DNA of 64,000 nucleotides. Source: Reticulitermes speratus (Eukaryota > Arthropoda > Insecta > Blattodea > Rhinotermitidae). Where the stretch lies: positions 43,296,408-43,360,407 of the forward strand of contig JAJKFL010000003.1 of assembly GCA_021186555.1 (NCBI GenBank), in the 5' to 3' direction. Positions 30,809-42,009 of the stretch are shown one piece after another. The position numbers and the translations under genes were made by a program. Below the pieces are notes generated by a model that worked only from the letters and a program-made list of their open reading frames with translations, did not search any database and had not been told where the DNA came from. Positions within the stretch are counted from its first letter, which is position 1; each line of letters begins with the position of its first letter.

Positions 30809-31725
30809 TGGGGCTACCATACGTCCTCTTTTCCCGGACATATCCTCTTTTTTGACCCAAAAATTTCTATATGGGTGGGTTTGTTTGACATTTTGAGAAA
30901 TGCCCGGGTTTTTTTACTGTTACTTCATTGAGCTTTTTGATATTTTATTAGTACTGAGAATGCAAAAAAGAATATTTCTACTACTTTTTAAAGAAATGCG
31001 TAATTATAGTGTTATATTAGCATTGTCCAAGTAAAAGAACATTATTTCAGCAGCTGAACTTGGGGAAAGAATCGGAAAACTTCGGCGTGGAATTTCTGAA
31101 CAACTTTAACTCAATGAAAAATATTGCTTAAAGAACGTCTCCCTCTGAATATCATACCCATGAAATTTAAAGACCTCTCAGCAGAGCAACATTGAGAGGG
31201 ACTTTTATTTAACGGAATTGTTACTATTTATATGTCTCCTTTTTTAACATTCTTTGCTGACATGCCATCTTGTTTTCTGGTCAGGTGCGCACCCAGAATT
31301 TTTCGATGGGGGGGGGGCTGACCCTCAGACTATATATAATTTATGTTTGATTTGAAAAATTACGTTATAAAAAGCATGTCGTAAGTAAAATACACGTATA
31401 ACACTGTTTGCAACTGTATTTATATACATACAAATATAACTACATATTCCATGACTCAGTTACAGTGTCCTATCTTCTAGTTTCTTTAATTTTATTAATT
31501 TATTTTTCAAACTTCCAATGTACGTCATCAGCCGATTTCTGTGGCTGATTTCTGCTGAAGGGTATACCATGTAAAACTTTTGATATCATATCTACAAAAT
31601 GTTTTTTAATTTTCGGTTTGGGGGGGCCGCAGCCCGGCAGTCCCGCCCCCCTTGGGTGCGCCCATGTTTGCGGTCGATAATTGGGAAATTCTCACTTTTC
31701 TTGTGATGAGTATATGGTAAACCTA
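30809..31725. mobile_element. hAT-type element with 8-bp TSD
   Basis: Exact 8-bp repeats ACCAACAC (30801-30808 and 31726-31733) flank diverged inverted ends TGGGGCTACCATAC and TATGGTAAACCTA. A related sequence (GTTACCATACATCC...AATTATCGACC) recurs at 41960-42020. A G-rich insertion (about 31284-31668, GTGCGCACCC.../...GGGTGCGCCC ends) appears nested inside. Confidence 0.6.
31284..31668. mobile_element. Nested MITE with GTGCGCACCC / GGGTGCGCCC ends
   Basis: Inverted ends GGTGCGCACCCAGAA and CTTGGGTGCGCCC enclose about 385 bp with G-runs next to each end. No coding sequence. The TSD is unclear because both flanks have diverged. Confidence 0.5.
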
Positions 31726-31983
31726 ACCAACACAAGTGTTTCGTGTTTATTAATTACTTTAGCTACATATCATCGTGTTTCGTGTGTTTGCGGTTCCCCG
31801 AACGCCATTTTTTCCAATAACATCAGACAGCATATAACGGTTTCACCGTTCATGAGATTTTTTATGAACTTAACCTATGCTATCAGCGAGGGTTTGCTGT
31901 ATGTTGATCCTGCAGTATGAATACACTGAAATTGCAAGAAAAAAAATGTATCAGTTCGTGAGAAAGTTGTTAAAAATGACAAT

Positions 31984-32160
31984 GTGAGAGTGGCTAAGAA
32001 GCACGATATACCATACGAAGGTGGTACAGAATTACGATTTAAAGTAATAAATAGTGAAAAATGGAAGTATGAATGCAGTTCATATGTGCATGATGAATTC
32101 GCACCACGTGGTACTTTCTATGAGAAAGATTTGCAGAAGGTAATGCTACGTAAGATGATT
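31984..32160 (+). pseudogene. Integrase C-terminal fragment (Maverick- or Ty3-like), tentative
   Basis: The frame contains APRGTFYEKDLQKV, resembling the GTFYE.ELQKV motif at the end of some retroelement or Polinton integrases. Nothing upstream supports a full domain. It could be chance or a different element. Confidence 0.3.
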
Positions 32161-32172
32161 ATTTATATTCCT

Positions 32173-32180
32173 TGACGTCA
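32173..32180. promoter_or_regulatory. CRE palindrome upstream of Mlc-c
   Basis: A perfect TGACGTCA lies about 590 bases upstream of the Mlc-c start codon, in sequence that is more CpG-bearing than its surroundings. It may belong to the Mlc-c promoter. Position relative to the transcription start is unknown. Confidence 0.35.
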
Positions 32181-32761
32181 GTAATTCCTGTTAAACACGC
32201 AAGCCTCGATTGATCAGCGATTTTTTGCGTTCAGTATCCCCGTACTTTACTGTGGCATTTTCAAAGGCGTGAACGCAGTACTAGTACAAGCTGCGTCGTA
32301 AAATCACTATACAAGGTCCATATTTTTTCTCGGCATTTCGATACTGTCAATAATAGTGATCGTGTAAGAATAATACTGGTGAAAATTGGTTACTTTCCAA
32401 GTATTTTATGTTGTGAATAATTGTGTGTTCCGCATCAGCCACTGCGGAGTATGAATCTGTTTCTAATAAATGCAAGGTGCAAGATATTGATGGCAATAAT
32501 ACTGACAACTATTGGCTGTGTAAATTACCTTTACAGTGTTGTCTTTTCGACAAACCGGATTGTTACAGAAACAGGTTACCACAGTCATGCGGTGCTTTGG
32601 AACACTATTTGCCATCTATGGATAGTTTCTTGTAACTTCAAGGATCGAGGCACAGAATTGTGTCGCTATCACGGACGAACGGTATGACGTTGAACGTATA
32701 AATGCTTGTTCATCAATGCCTGCCATATCTACAGTGGTGTTAGGTGAAGAAGGACTTAGGC

Positions 32762-32764
32762 ATG
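32762..32764 (+). CDS. Mlc-c: Mlc-c exon 1 coding part (start codon only)
   Basis: The ATG is followed at once by the donor gtaaat, so the only coding content of exon 1 is the initiator. Joining it to 32861 gives M-A-S-Y-S-E-D-Q-L, the expected N-terminus of this family. No better Met precedes exon 2 in frame. Confidence 0.75.
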
Positions 32765-35022
32765 GTAAATGTATATAGAATTTTGATGTTTTGTAACGTT
32801 TTATACTTAGAAGCTCAACACGTTCCTTTTTTTGTAAAATTAATTCTGTATTATTTTCAGGCTTCATACTCTGAAGACCAGCTGGCTGGTAAGTGGAGTT
32901 GGTTTGAAAGGAGGTCAACGTATATGGTGTGAGTCACTTTTGACACGCCCATAACCATTCTTTGCCTTATTTGGAGATGGATTGAAAGTTAAAGGACGGG
33001 TTTTTTATTTTATGTTATGTTTGCTCCGACATAGATAGGTGTATCAGTGATTTAGGTTCAATTGAATCCTCTGTAACTGAGTGACAGTTGTATCATACTT
33101 GAAGAAGGAAGTACATTTTGGCGCAATCATGTATGGTTATGAAGTGGCAAATAAAATTATGACTTCAATTGAAGGTATATTTTTAGGGAAGCGTTATTTT
33201 GATTGCTTTGGTATAAATTCATGTGTGAAAGAAATTATGTGCCTCTTATTAATGCTATCATTTCAGAATTTCAGGAAGCATTCCAGCTTTTTGATTCTCG
33301 TGGTGATGGTAAGATCCATGTAACACAGATTGGAGACGCGCTTCGAGCTCTTGGTCAAAATCCTACAGAGTCAGATGTGAAAAAGTTCACCCAACAACAC
33401 AAGCCAGGTAAGAATGATGTCCATATGTATCTTACGACAGTGTTTCAGAAATTACACCTGACTGTTCCTGTCTGTAATTACAGATGAACGAATTAGCTTT
33501 GAGGTATTCTTGCCAATCTATCAGGCCATTTCTAAGAGTCGAAGTTCGGACACTGCCGATGACTTCATTGAAGGTCTTCGTCACTTTGATAAGGATGGCA
33601 GTGGTTTCATTTCTTCAGCTGAGTTGCGCCACCTGTTAAGTACTCTTGGTGAGTTTACTGAAATATTAGCATGTTGCCAACTAATGTTTTTCTATAAGAT
33701 ATAACACACCACATCAGTACTGAGAGTCATCTCAAAATTCTAGGTGCCAGAAAGGTGACATGAAGCAAATTCCATTCCGAGGACCCACAAATATTAGGTG
33801 CCACCCCTCGTACTATGTATCCCTCCTTATCCTGAATGTTTTGTTGGGTATAGTATATCACACTCGTGTCTGACATTTCAGCTAGGAAATAGGAATATTC
33901 CCTGTTTTAGAACGTGTATAATAGTTTGATCACATTACATGTTACACGCCAATGATTTAACAAGTGGAGATGTTTATTCCAGTGGCATACATATATTTTT
34001 CAAATGTATTCTTTGCTGTTTTGCATATTTATGGTCCTTGTTGATCTATTATTAAAAAGCTAATTACATTGCAAATATTGTAGTGTGTGTGTGAAGACTC
34101 TCTTTCCCTATAATTTATCAGCTGTGTCAACAAATGTTTATGGAAAGTTGTGAATCATAATTTGAGCTGTATTTTATATCAGATAAGTGTGTCCTATGAC
34201 CTGTTTTTGAGAAAGTTTGTGCTAATCTTTTGCTTAAGGTAAGTATTGTAATTAACCCATATATACCGAATTGAAATTTACTCAACAGTGTGTCTTCTTA
34301 CATATTTCTGTCACTTTCTGGTTACACACAAGTAACAGATTGCCTTCAACTGATTGCACGTCAGTCCATATGTGTGCCTAGAATCACTCGATCACACACA
34401 CTTTTGACTGTTTGTTAGAGCAAAGGCTCTTGCGTTTGCATGCAGACTGAATATCTGTCCAACCACTGGATGAAGAATTACAATTAGAGTGAGGGCTGTT
34501 ACCTTCTTTCAAAATAAGGAAGGATAATGATATAAGTGCATTCTCTAGCAGCAGTAGATTTGTATATGTCTGTATATAACAGCACACATTTCTGCCACAA
34601 GTACAAGGTGAATACAATGAAAGACAGAAAGGAATTCAGTTGTATCTATAGTAAGTGAACATGAAGCTCATAAGGAAATGTAAATTTGTAAAGGCATGTG
34701 GAGAATATATGTACTTCGTTGGAATGCACCTTTCTGCTTCAGCTGTGTATAAATATTAATCTAAGAGGGAAGAACTGTTGAGAACACATTCAATAAAATG
34801 TATTTTAATGCTGCTTAGTGTAAGATTTTTCTGCATATTTTCAATTTCTTTGACTCCACTAAAATGTTCTCTAGTTGTAAGGTCATTGTCCATAAAAAAA
34901 AGTGTTTTGTTGCAGGTGAGAAGTTGACAGATGAAGAAGTGGAACAGCTGCTAGTGGGGCAGGAGGATTCTCAGGGGAACATTAACTATGAAGAGTTTGT
35001 ACGTATGGTGATGTGTGGTTAG
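32762..35022 (+). CDS. Mlc-c: Non-muscle myosin essential light chain, complete gene
   Basis: Five coding segments: 32762-32764 (ATG only), 32861-32888, 33267-33407, 33484-33648 and 34916-35022, giving 147 aa, the usual length of essential light chains. All borders are GT-AG and phases match. The protein starts with M plus [15 protein letters not shown] and ends [10 protein letters not shown]. It has EF-hand-type segments, with FDSRGDGKI and FDKDGSGFI the clearest loops, and the hallmark [11 protein letters not shown] linker. It binds the first IQ motif of myosin heavy chains (cytoplasmic myosin II and unconventional myosins) and stabilises the lever arm. I rate it cytoplasmic Mlc-c/MYL6 rather than muscle Mlc1 or calmodulin because of [19 protein letters not shown] and the single degenerate C-terminal hand. 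A perfect CRE palindrome (32173-32180) lies upstream. Confidence 0.93.
32861..32888 (+). CDS. Mlc-c: Mlc-c exon 2 micro-exon (28 nt)
   Basis: Acceptor ttattttcag and donor gtaagt. It encodes ASYSEDQLA plus one base; the split Glu codon completes in the next exon (GAA). The protein would lack its conserved N-terminal helix without this short exon. Confidence 0.88.
33267..33407 (+). CDS. Mlc-c: Mlc-c exon 3 (first EF-hand-like segment)
   Basis: Acceptor atttcag and donor gtaaga. It encodes [17 protein letters not shown]..., [15 protein letters not shown]. The first loop has lost some Ca2+ ligands, as is usual in essential light chains. Confidence 0.93.
33484..33648 (+). CDS. Mlc-c: Mlc-c exon 4 (central linker and EF-hand)
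   Basis: Acceptor attacag and donor gtgagt; only 76 nt separate it from exon 3. It encodes [17 protein letters not shown] and [21 protein letters not shown], the best-preserved EF-hand loop. Confidence 0.94.
33649..34915. other. Mlc-c: Mlc-c intron 4
   Basis: 1.27-kb intron, the largest of the gene, between the EF-hand exon and the last exon. No mobile element or alternative 3' exon is visible. The 33730-33810 segment weakly resembles 8807-8910, perhaps an old repeat. Confidence 0.5.
34916..35022 (+). CDS. Mlc-c: Mlc-c exon 5 (C-terminal hand and stop)
   Basis: Acceptor ttgttgcag. It encodes [13 protein letters not shown]...[15 protein letters not shown] and TAG. The ending VMCG/VMSG is typical of the cytoplasmic essential light chain. 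Confidence 0.94.
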
Positions 35023-36185
35023 AATGTGCTGACAGCGGGGCGTTTGATGAATGGAAACACAGAGTTATTTAGTAGGGTTGGTTGTGTAATTTCAAGTTTT
35101 TTCAGTTTCAATTTCTAAGCGCCTTTTCACAATTGAATGAGAGTAATTTCTTTTAGCTTAAGTATACAATATTCTGTTTGTAATGAGAAATATTTCAGTC
35201 ATGAACAGTGATCAGTTTTTATTATGGCTACCAACTCTTTGAGTCACAAAACATATTAAAAAGGATGTGAATATAAATTTAAAAAAGGATGATGCACTAG
35301 ATGTATTTTCTTTATCCTAAACAATATTGTTCCTCAGGACATGTAGAATCATTTATGAAGTGTCAAATCCTAATTTTGTCAGTCAGGAAGGAATGTCAAA
35401 CTTTGCTATGCACTAAGCAGTTCTCTATTTTCAGTACCATTACAGTGTGTATAACAACACATAAAATACCAGTTGTCTGTACCTCCTGTACTTCAAAGAA
35501 ACAGTCAGTTTAAAGCTCAATGTGTTTAAAAAGAAGATTGTGGGCTGGCACAGCTGTAACTTGTAACAGAAGTGTAAGTTTGAAGCATACAGATTCTAAT
35601 ACAAACTTTTCAAGGACTATGATTTATTTAATAATTTCCAGTTATCTAGCAAATGGCATTAGTGGGTGGTCATTCAAATGTTATAGGAAGTACTATGTTT
35701 ATATTGAGGGTGCACAAATCCTTGTCGCCTCAGCAACTAAATTTTTTATGGTGGCGCCTAATATTTTTAGCATAATTGTAGCAGTTTTTTTCCCCCATCA
35801 AATACAGAAATCTGTATCAGTTCAATGCACCAAGCAGAAAATGCTGGCTAACAGGTTGACAGGTTATTTCAGAATTGTGGGTCCTCTGCATGGAACTTGT
35901 GTCACATTACTTTTTTTGGCGCCTAGAATTTTGAGGTGGCTTCTAGATGGTTGGAAGTTTTGTGGACCCCTGGTTTATACAATGCTTGAAACTATGATGA
36001 TGATGATGATGATTACGATTATGTTGATGGTGGTGGTGGTGATGAAACAGAAAACTAAATAGTTTTGTACTGAAATCCCACTTTGTGAGGTTGTGGAACT
36101 GTATGGTTTTTAATGTAGGCAGTTGACGTAAGCTGTGAATAGGCATTTACACGTCAAAATTATTGTGGCTTTGTTATATGCTTTA
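35023..36185. other. Mlc-c 3' flank
   Basis: Contains the 3' UTR; ATTAAA near 35256 is a possible polyadenylation signal. A 180-codon frame at 35520-36062 has biased composition and ends in an ATG-triplet microsatellite (about 35995-36012); I do not regard it as a gene. Confidence 0.4.
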
Positions 36186-36842
36186 TTAACCTTTAAAGTA
36201 CGAATGTTAGATATATCTAACGCAGCCTGCAACCCCAGTGGCCGAATGTTAGATATATCTAACGCTGTGCACGCGTGACTTTTTTCAGCTCTGACAGTGT
36301 CTGCTTTGGCAGGAAACCCAAACAAACCCATTGAGGGCCCCACCAGCAGGTCTGGTATTCGTCATGAGCAATTATGTCGTTTATGGCGGTCCGGGTTTCG
36401 ATATTATTTATGGCCGAACTTGACCTTTGGTTATCAGCTGAAGGAGGTGGCAGGCGAAATATAGTAGACCGTTGTATGAGGTTGAAACGTAGAAGCTGGA
36501 CCAGGAAGGGCTCAAGTTTAGTCTTCTGGCAGCTTTCGTAGCAGTGTGGTGTATCTGATATTGTTTTGCATTGGCGGACTGGCATATATATAGTGTGACA
36601 GTGGCGGTTTGGTTATGTACTTCAATCCACAATTTTTTGTAACATTTATTGACAAAGCTTCAGGTGGTATTTTTCACAGTCTTGTTTGAGGTTACTTTAT
36701 CGGCGCCGAACTGGTAAATATTGCATAACTTCAGTGGCGGATTGTAAGGAAGTACTCCTTACTGGTTGTTATCTCTATTTGTTCTTCAGTGTTTACTGGC
36801 ACAGTTTAATCTGCATTACTTTCCCAGTGACCCAATCACTAT

Positions 36843-37331
36843 TTGATAGACAAATTTTATATCAGTGATGAATTGTCAATAACTTTCATCTATTCGGTTT
36901 ATTTGGGACCCCTTGAAATGGAACCTCAGATGCGCGCTAGATATTCAAAACCACTCGACCCAGACGAAATAGAGGAAGTACTGATGGATGAGGAATTGGA
37001 AGAGACAGACGAACTTATGGAATCTCGTGTGCAGTCCTCATCCTCAGAAGACGAAGATAGTACTGAGGAAACCAAAGTTACGTTTCGGGCTAGAAGAGCC
37101 GGGGATTCGTCAAATGTCTTTGATTTCACTGGACCTCCAAATGGCGTCAACCAATCAGCTGCCTCAGATATAAATGCAGAATCCTCTCCATTTTCAATCT
37201 TCATTCTCTTCTTCAGGCAGATTTTTCAAATTACACTAGATGACACGAATCGCTACTTTCAGTATATGGCATCCAAAGACACAGCAAGCACTTCAGCACA
37301 GCCACCTGATATTGTGATCGAAGAAATATAG
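36843..37331 (+). pseudogene. piggyBac transposase N-terminal remnant
   Basis: Encodes an acidic N-terminus (DPDEIEEVLMDEELEETDE), FTGPPNGVN and FFRQIFQITLDDTNRYFQ, typical of the piggyBac transposase start, then stops. The catalytic DDD core that should follow is deleted. Confidence 0.8.
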
Positions 37332-37876
37332 ATAGGCGTGATGTTTACATTCTCACGAACATACACGCTCCTCCCATTGAAGGCAATTTCTCTGACGAAT
37401 CTGGCCGTGCTATCAAACCTACTGTAGTAGAAGACTACAATACCTACATGGGGTTTGTGGACAAGTCAGACAGAATGGTGAACAGCTACGGAATTGCCCG
37501 GAGAACGTGGAAGTGGACAAAGAAACTGTTTTTCCACCTCACAGACATGACCATACTGAACGCGTTTCTTATCCATAAGTCGTGTGGCGGCAAGATGACC
37601 CACAAAAATTTCCGGGAGGTTCTGGTTTGCGAACTGATTATCCATTCGCATGAAATAAATGTGACAGCGAGTGGCATTTCCAGGGGTAGGCTAAGTCAAT
37701 TAGAAGTAAAGCATTCAAACCACTGGCCTTCAAAAGGAAAACAAAGGCGGTGTCACGTGTGTTTGCTGCAGAAGCAAACACGGAGCACGCTGTGTTTCTG
37801 CAAGAAGTGCGACGTTGGTCTGTGCATAGTGAACTGCTTCGAGAAGTGGCATACGCGTGTGAACCTGAGTCGCTAG
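37332..37876 (+). pseudogene. piggyBac transposase C-terminal remnant
   Basis: RRDVYILTNIHAPP, KPTVVEDYNTYMGFVDKSDR and KWTKKLFFHLTDMTILNAF form the C-terminal part of the transposase, followed by the Cys-rich domain (CHVCLLQ...CFCKKCDVGLC). It joins the N-terminal remnant across a deletion of roughly 300 residues near 37330. Confidence 0.82.
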
Positions 37877-39299
37877 ACACAGAGAACAGCGTTCAATGTT
37901 GTGGCGTGAGTCGACACATATCGTTGTACAGACGGAACAGAATACATTTGCCGGTGCAAATAAGGGTTGTATATTTCTGTGAACGTAACATCACACATTC
38001 CTACAGTGTAAAGCAAGGGGTAAGTACAATAAAAATCCACAGAAGTGACATAAAATATATTACACTAAATAACTTTTGAATTTATCAGAAAGTTCCGCGA
38101 GTACGCTTTATTGCTAAAAATTGACACTTCGTCCATAAATGTAGAAATGTACTCTCTTTCAAACAGTTTTTATTTCATAATTTTATGTTATATAGAGCGG
38201 AAAATATATCTGTTTTTGTGGAGGTCTGCAATTTTAAGATTTAAATGCCCGAAAAAGTCCGGCCAGCAGGAGACTAGGGACTTTTAAAAGTCCGTACGTT
38301 AAAGGTTAATAACTGTAAACAATGTGTTAACTTTTGAAATTAGCCAATAATCAAACTGGACCTAAACTTATTCTTCATATTGGATTTAACATAAAATTAG
38401 GTCCAATGCAAGCCTAAATATGCCCCGAAGCAAGGAAAATTATCTTGTCCCCCCTTAGTTAACAACTGCCTTTTGTAATTTTATCACAATTCCCAGATGC
38501 CAACAACAAGTGTCACTAATGTCACAATTCTTAAAGACAGTATTCATTTGACAGTAAACTAATGCAAAGTGGTAAAATGTGCCATACCTTAAATGATGGT
38601 GCCCCAGAGGTCTCTTGGTTTGTCTATTCTGTTGCAGCAGCCCCACATGAAATTCTGAGCAGTGTGAAATAAAGCTGTGTGACCTTTATGTTACTTCTTT
38701 TTAGATGTACATCTTTTTCCACATTTAATTTATGTTATTTCAGACTGGCTTTTTGGTTGTAAATCTGATAAGTACATATGTATGATGCTGACTGGTTACT
38801 TATCATTGCTTTATTTGGGTGTCTGCTGTCATAATGGTGAAAATGGAGACAAGCTGTTAGTTGAATATGAAAGTCCTTGTGGGAGGTAGCAGTTCGGATA
38901 ACTGGCCACTGTTGACATTTGTCAAAGCCCGTGTTACCTTTTCCTTCACTACACATGAAAAGTACACAGTAACACATTTAAAAAACAATATTTAGTTTCT
39001 GTACAAATGAAAACAAAAATGCCTTAAGCATTACATAACTAAGAGTTTGAGCTTGTGTTGGTAACTGTGGCATTTGATAAATTCACCCTCTTCCAGCATG
39101 GCTGATTTTTTTCCACATGTATGCAAATGAAAACTGTGGGTACATTAATTAATGCCATGGTTAGCAAAACTGTGTATATCTGATTTCAGTGGTTGATAAT
39201 AGAGTGCCATATTTTAAAATCAGATAACAGCTCCTCTCTCCTAGAGTTGTCTGGTACAAAACAAATGTTATTGACAACAAAGAACAGTCTTTCAGGACA

Positions 39300-39690
39300 T
39301 TCACGTGATCATTCTCGTTGATTTTACGCCATGTGCTACAGTGACTGCAGTTGCCTATGATGTGATGTTAAAATGCCTTGAGGAAGCAATTAGACATCCA
39401 AGGCTTGGCCTGATTACCCAAAGCATGTTGCTACTGCATGGTAACACAAGGCCAGATATCGTTCACACCACCGTTGCCATGCTGGGCATCGGATGTTGGG
39501 AATATATTCTCCACCCGTCATACAGCCCTGAATTGGCCCCTGCATGCTTTCCTATGTTTGGCAAACTTCAAAAAGATCTCTGAGGTCAGCAATTTCCTTC
39601 TGACAACACCATCAAATCTAAGGTTTAGAAGTGGCTTCAAGAGCAGGATGTCTGCTTCTGCCACTGGGCCTTGGAAAATCTCATCATATG
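39300..39690 (+). pseudogene. Mariner transposase C-terminal fragment
   Basis: ILVDFTPCATVTAVAYDVML, MLLLHGNTRPDIVHTT and YILHPSYSPELAPACFPMFG match the mariner C-terminal region (HDNARPH, HPPYSPDLAPSDY). The second catalytic Asp of HDN is changed to Gly, so it is inactive. The 5' end is missing. Confidence 0.75.
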
Positions 39691-39769
39691 CTGTGACTAG
39701 TGCCTGAACAAGTTTGCTGTCTGTGGAAAAACAAAGGATTGGTGTCCAGACATAACTGCTTTGCTTGTC

Positions 39770-40480
39770 TCCATTCCACGCTCTTTTTTCATATATATAT
39801 TGATGGTCTGTTCCCAACCTTCAACTCCAGATCCATACCTATACTCTTTGTGGATGACAGTAATATTATTATTTCACATCCTGAAATTGGCCACTTTCAC
39901 AGTTGCATGACTGATATCTTCAGTCCCTTGAGCACATGGCTTAAGAGCCAATAAACGTGCATTAAATGTTGACAGTACAAATTACATAAATACTAGAATT
40001 TGTGTTTAAGTAAAAGTATTAAAAGAAATAAAAGTGAAGCAGCGGGAACTACTGAATTTCTTGGATTACAAATTGGCAATAAAGTCAAATGGAAAACACA
40101 CACTGAATATGTTATCCCTAAACTAATTTCAGTGTGCTTTACTTTATCGTGAGGACAGTTGCATTGTTTATGAAAACAAAACCTAAAATTAGTATATTTT
40201 GCTTATTTACATTGAATCATGTCATATACAGAGTAATTTTCTGGGGAGATTCAAAAAGATGCCAAGAATGTATTTTGTATTCAAAGGAAAATACCTAGAA
40301 TAATGGCAGATGTTAAATGGAAAGGCTTTTTTTGCAGGGAAGTATTTAGAAAGTTTATTATTTTGTCACTTGCCAGTGAATACTCTCAGTAATATCACTT
40401 GCCAACAACTTGGAAAATAGTCAAACAGATTGATGTATGGTATACACAATGTTAAGTACAAGGCGTAGACCTGACTTTCG
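39770..40480 (+). pseudogene. Decayed LINE reverse transcriptase fragment
   Basis: Broken frames contain YIDGLFPTFNSRSIPILFVDDSNIIIS, with VDD at the catalytic box, WLKSQ, and FLGLQIGNKVKWKTHTEYV. It is of the jockey/CR1 type and related to the remnant at 50585-51030. It lies beside the mariner fragment. Confidence 0.6.
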
Positions 40481-41239
40481 TGTGCCGAATACTAACCACA
40501 GTGAATATTAAAAGGTGTTTACTGTACTTGAATCAAGTTAATAGTCGTGCACGTACCATCAAAGTCTTAAAGTCATGATATAAACATGTTTAAGCCAGCA
40601 TCCGTAGTCATATTATTTTGTGTGCCACCTGTCACTAGTCACTTCCCATCAGCTCATTTACATTATAAAACTAAAATGAATGCAGTGAAGAACGTATTTC
40701 TTAAATGTGTGTGTGTGTGTGTCTCTGAGCTGAAGAAGGGGCATTTCCAGCATGTTCTTTAAATATGGTAAGAACCTTATATTAACTCAGTACATTGTAC
40801 CAATATGTATGGACTGCAGCTGAAGGAAAACTGGAATAGTGGCAGGCACAGCACTGACTGCTGTCATCCAAAATGGTGATGGGTCTGTGATTTAATTAAT
40901 TTCTTTTCGCTTTTGTCAGGATATTTTTTGTGTATATTTGAATTTGTATTTTAACAAATGCTATATTAGACCATGAAAATTTTTATGTCCTAGGCTTAGC
41001 CCTATGAAAGTTCTATGGAATGTGTAAATAAATTCTCTTCTCTTCTATACTATTTTGTTCTTTTGGTCACCACCACAACCCCCCTTCCCCCAATAAATTT
41101 AATCAAAATGTGGTCAGTAGTTTGAGGATGTAATGGCAACATGTGGATAAACAGACCTCATTATACATTAATTTTATGCACTTTGTGTAAAGAATGTAAA
41201 GAAATGGAAACAGAAACATAACCATTTTCATACTATATC

Positions 41240-41530
41240 CACCGTGCATTTTGATAATAATTCACAATTTTAGGAAACCAACAAATGCACTATATTATTA
41301 AGTATTGTTCAATGTCCCGTACATGTGTTTCGGTTCTAGTTGACTTGACTTTATATTGTGGTGTATATATATATTATATTATCAGATTAACTAATGGATG
41401 TAATATGAATGTAAACGTGACCCCCTGAACATGGTTCAACTGGAACCGAAACATATGTAGGGGATATTGAACAATACTTGATAATATAGTGCATTTGTTG
41501 GTTTTCTAAAATTGCGAATTAATAACAAAC
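41240..41530. mobile_element. Foldback element 6, ends approximate
   Basis: Arms (CAATTTTAGGAAACCAACAAATGCAC... / its complement to 41515) pair around 41370. A left extension CACCGTGCATTTTGAT matches elements 1 and 5. The core is CTGAACATGG...CCGAAAC ATAT GTA with stem I CCCC/GGGG, but a core G is C (CUGAACA), which should inactivate it. TSD not resolved. Confidence 0.62.
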
Positions 41531-41879
41531 CACAAAAAGAGCATAAGTTCTCAGCTGCAGTATGATACATATGTAACCATGCATCACTTTATTATCTGTA
41601 ACAAAGTATATTTTAGTAATTGGAGGATAACAATAAATGTGTGTTTGAAACTTGGAATCAGAAATTAGTAAAAGTGGTAGTAACAGTTACCTTTGGTGCT
41701 AGTGTTGGTAGCTATGAAGGTACCTTGCCCCACCCTATTGACAGTCGGCCATGAACAGTAACTACCTGTTTTAATTGTGTTCATATCTGCTGAGTGCTTT
41801 GTATCAAATTCAAATTAATGGGTAATTTTTACATAATGAGTATACAAGTTGTTTTGGTAACTTTTGTTGGTACGCACAT

Positions 41880-41960
41880 ATTAAAACGTACATAATGGAA
41901 ATTGGTTGGGGGATACTGACTGGGCTCACCTGGCTCAAGACAGGGACAAGTTGCAGCAGA
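41880..41960 (+). pseudogene. Short LINE-A 3' fragment
   Basis: EIGWG followed, after a frameshift, by DTDWAHLAQDRDK corresponds to the GWGGIDW..LAQDRDRW end of LINE-A. It runs directly into the TACCATAC repeat sequence. Confidence 0.5.
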
Positions 41961-42009
41961 GTTACCATACATCCATCACAAGAAAAGAGGACATTTACCA
42001 ATTATCGAC

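Larger units (their letters stand above)
23771..32172. other. Intergenic spacer between zinc-finger gene and Mlc-c
   Basis: No host exon recognised. It holds the zinc-finger gene 3' UTR, a decayed LINE (24600-25600), foldbacks 3-5, a Tigger fragment, a hAT-type element and an integrase-like scrap. 26315-27590 and 28640-30480 show no recognised coding sequence; 28980-29060 (CTGTCCATCCATCTGCATGG) resembles a dispersed repeat, unassigned. Confidence 0.5.
36190..38305 (+). mobile_element. piggyBac element, internally deleted, TTAA TSD
   Basis: TTAA (36186-36189 and 38306-38309) flanks inverted ends CCTTTAAAGTACG and CGTACGTTAAAGG. The left subterminal region has two copies of the palindrome TGTTAGATATATCTAACG (about 36205-36262), possible transposase sites. 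2116 bp. Transposase remnants are listed separately. Confidence 0.88.

Noticed and set aside
33267-35022. Calmodulin or troponin C as the identity of the EF-hand gene
   Set aside because: The loops are degenerate, the length is 147 aa, and [19 protein letters not shown] and [11 protein letters not shown] identify a myosin essential light chain.
35520-36062. 180-codon frame downstream of Mlc-c
   Set aside because: Composition is unlike a protein domain, it ends in an ATG-triplet microsatellite, and no splice sites or homology were recognised.
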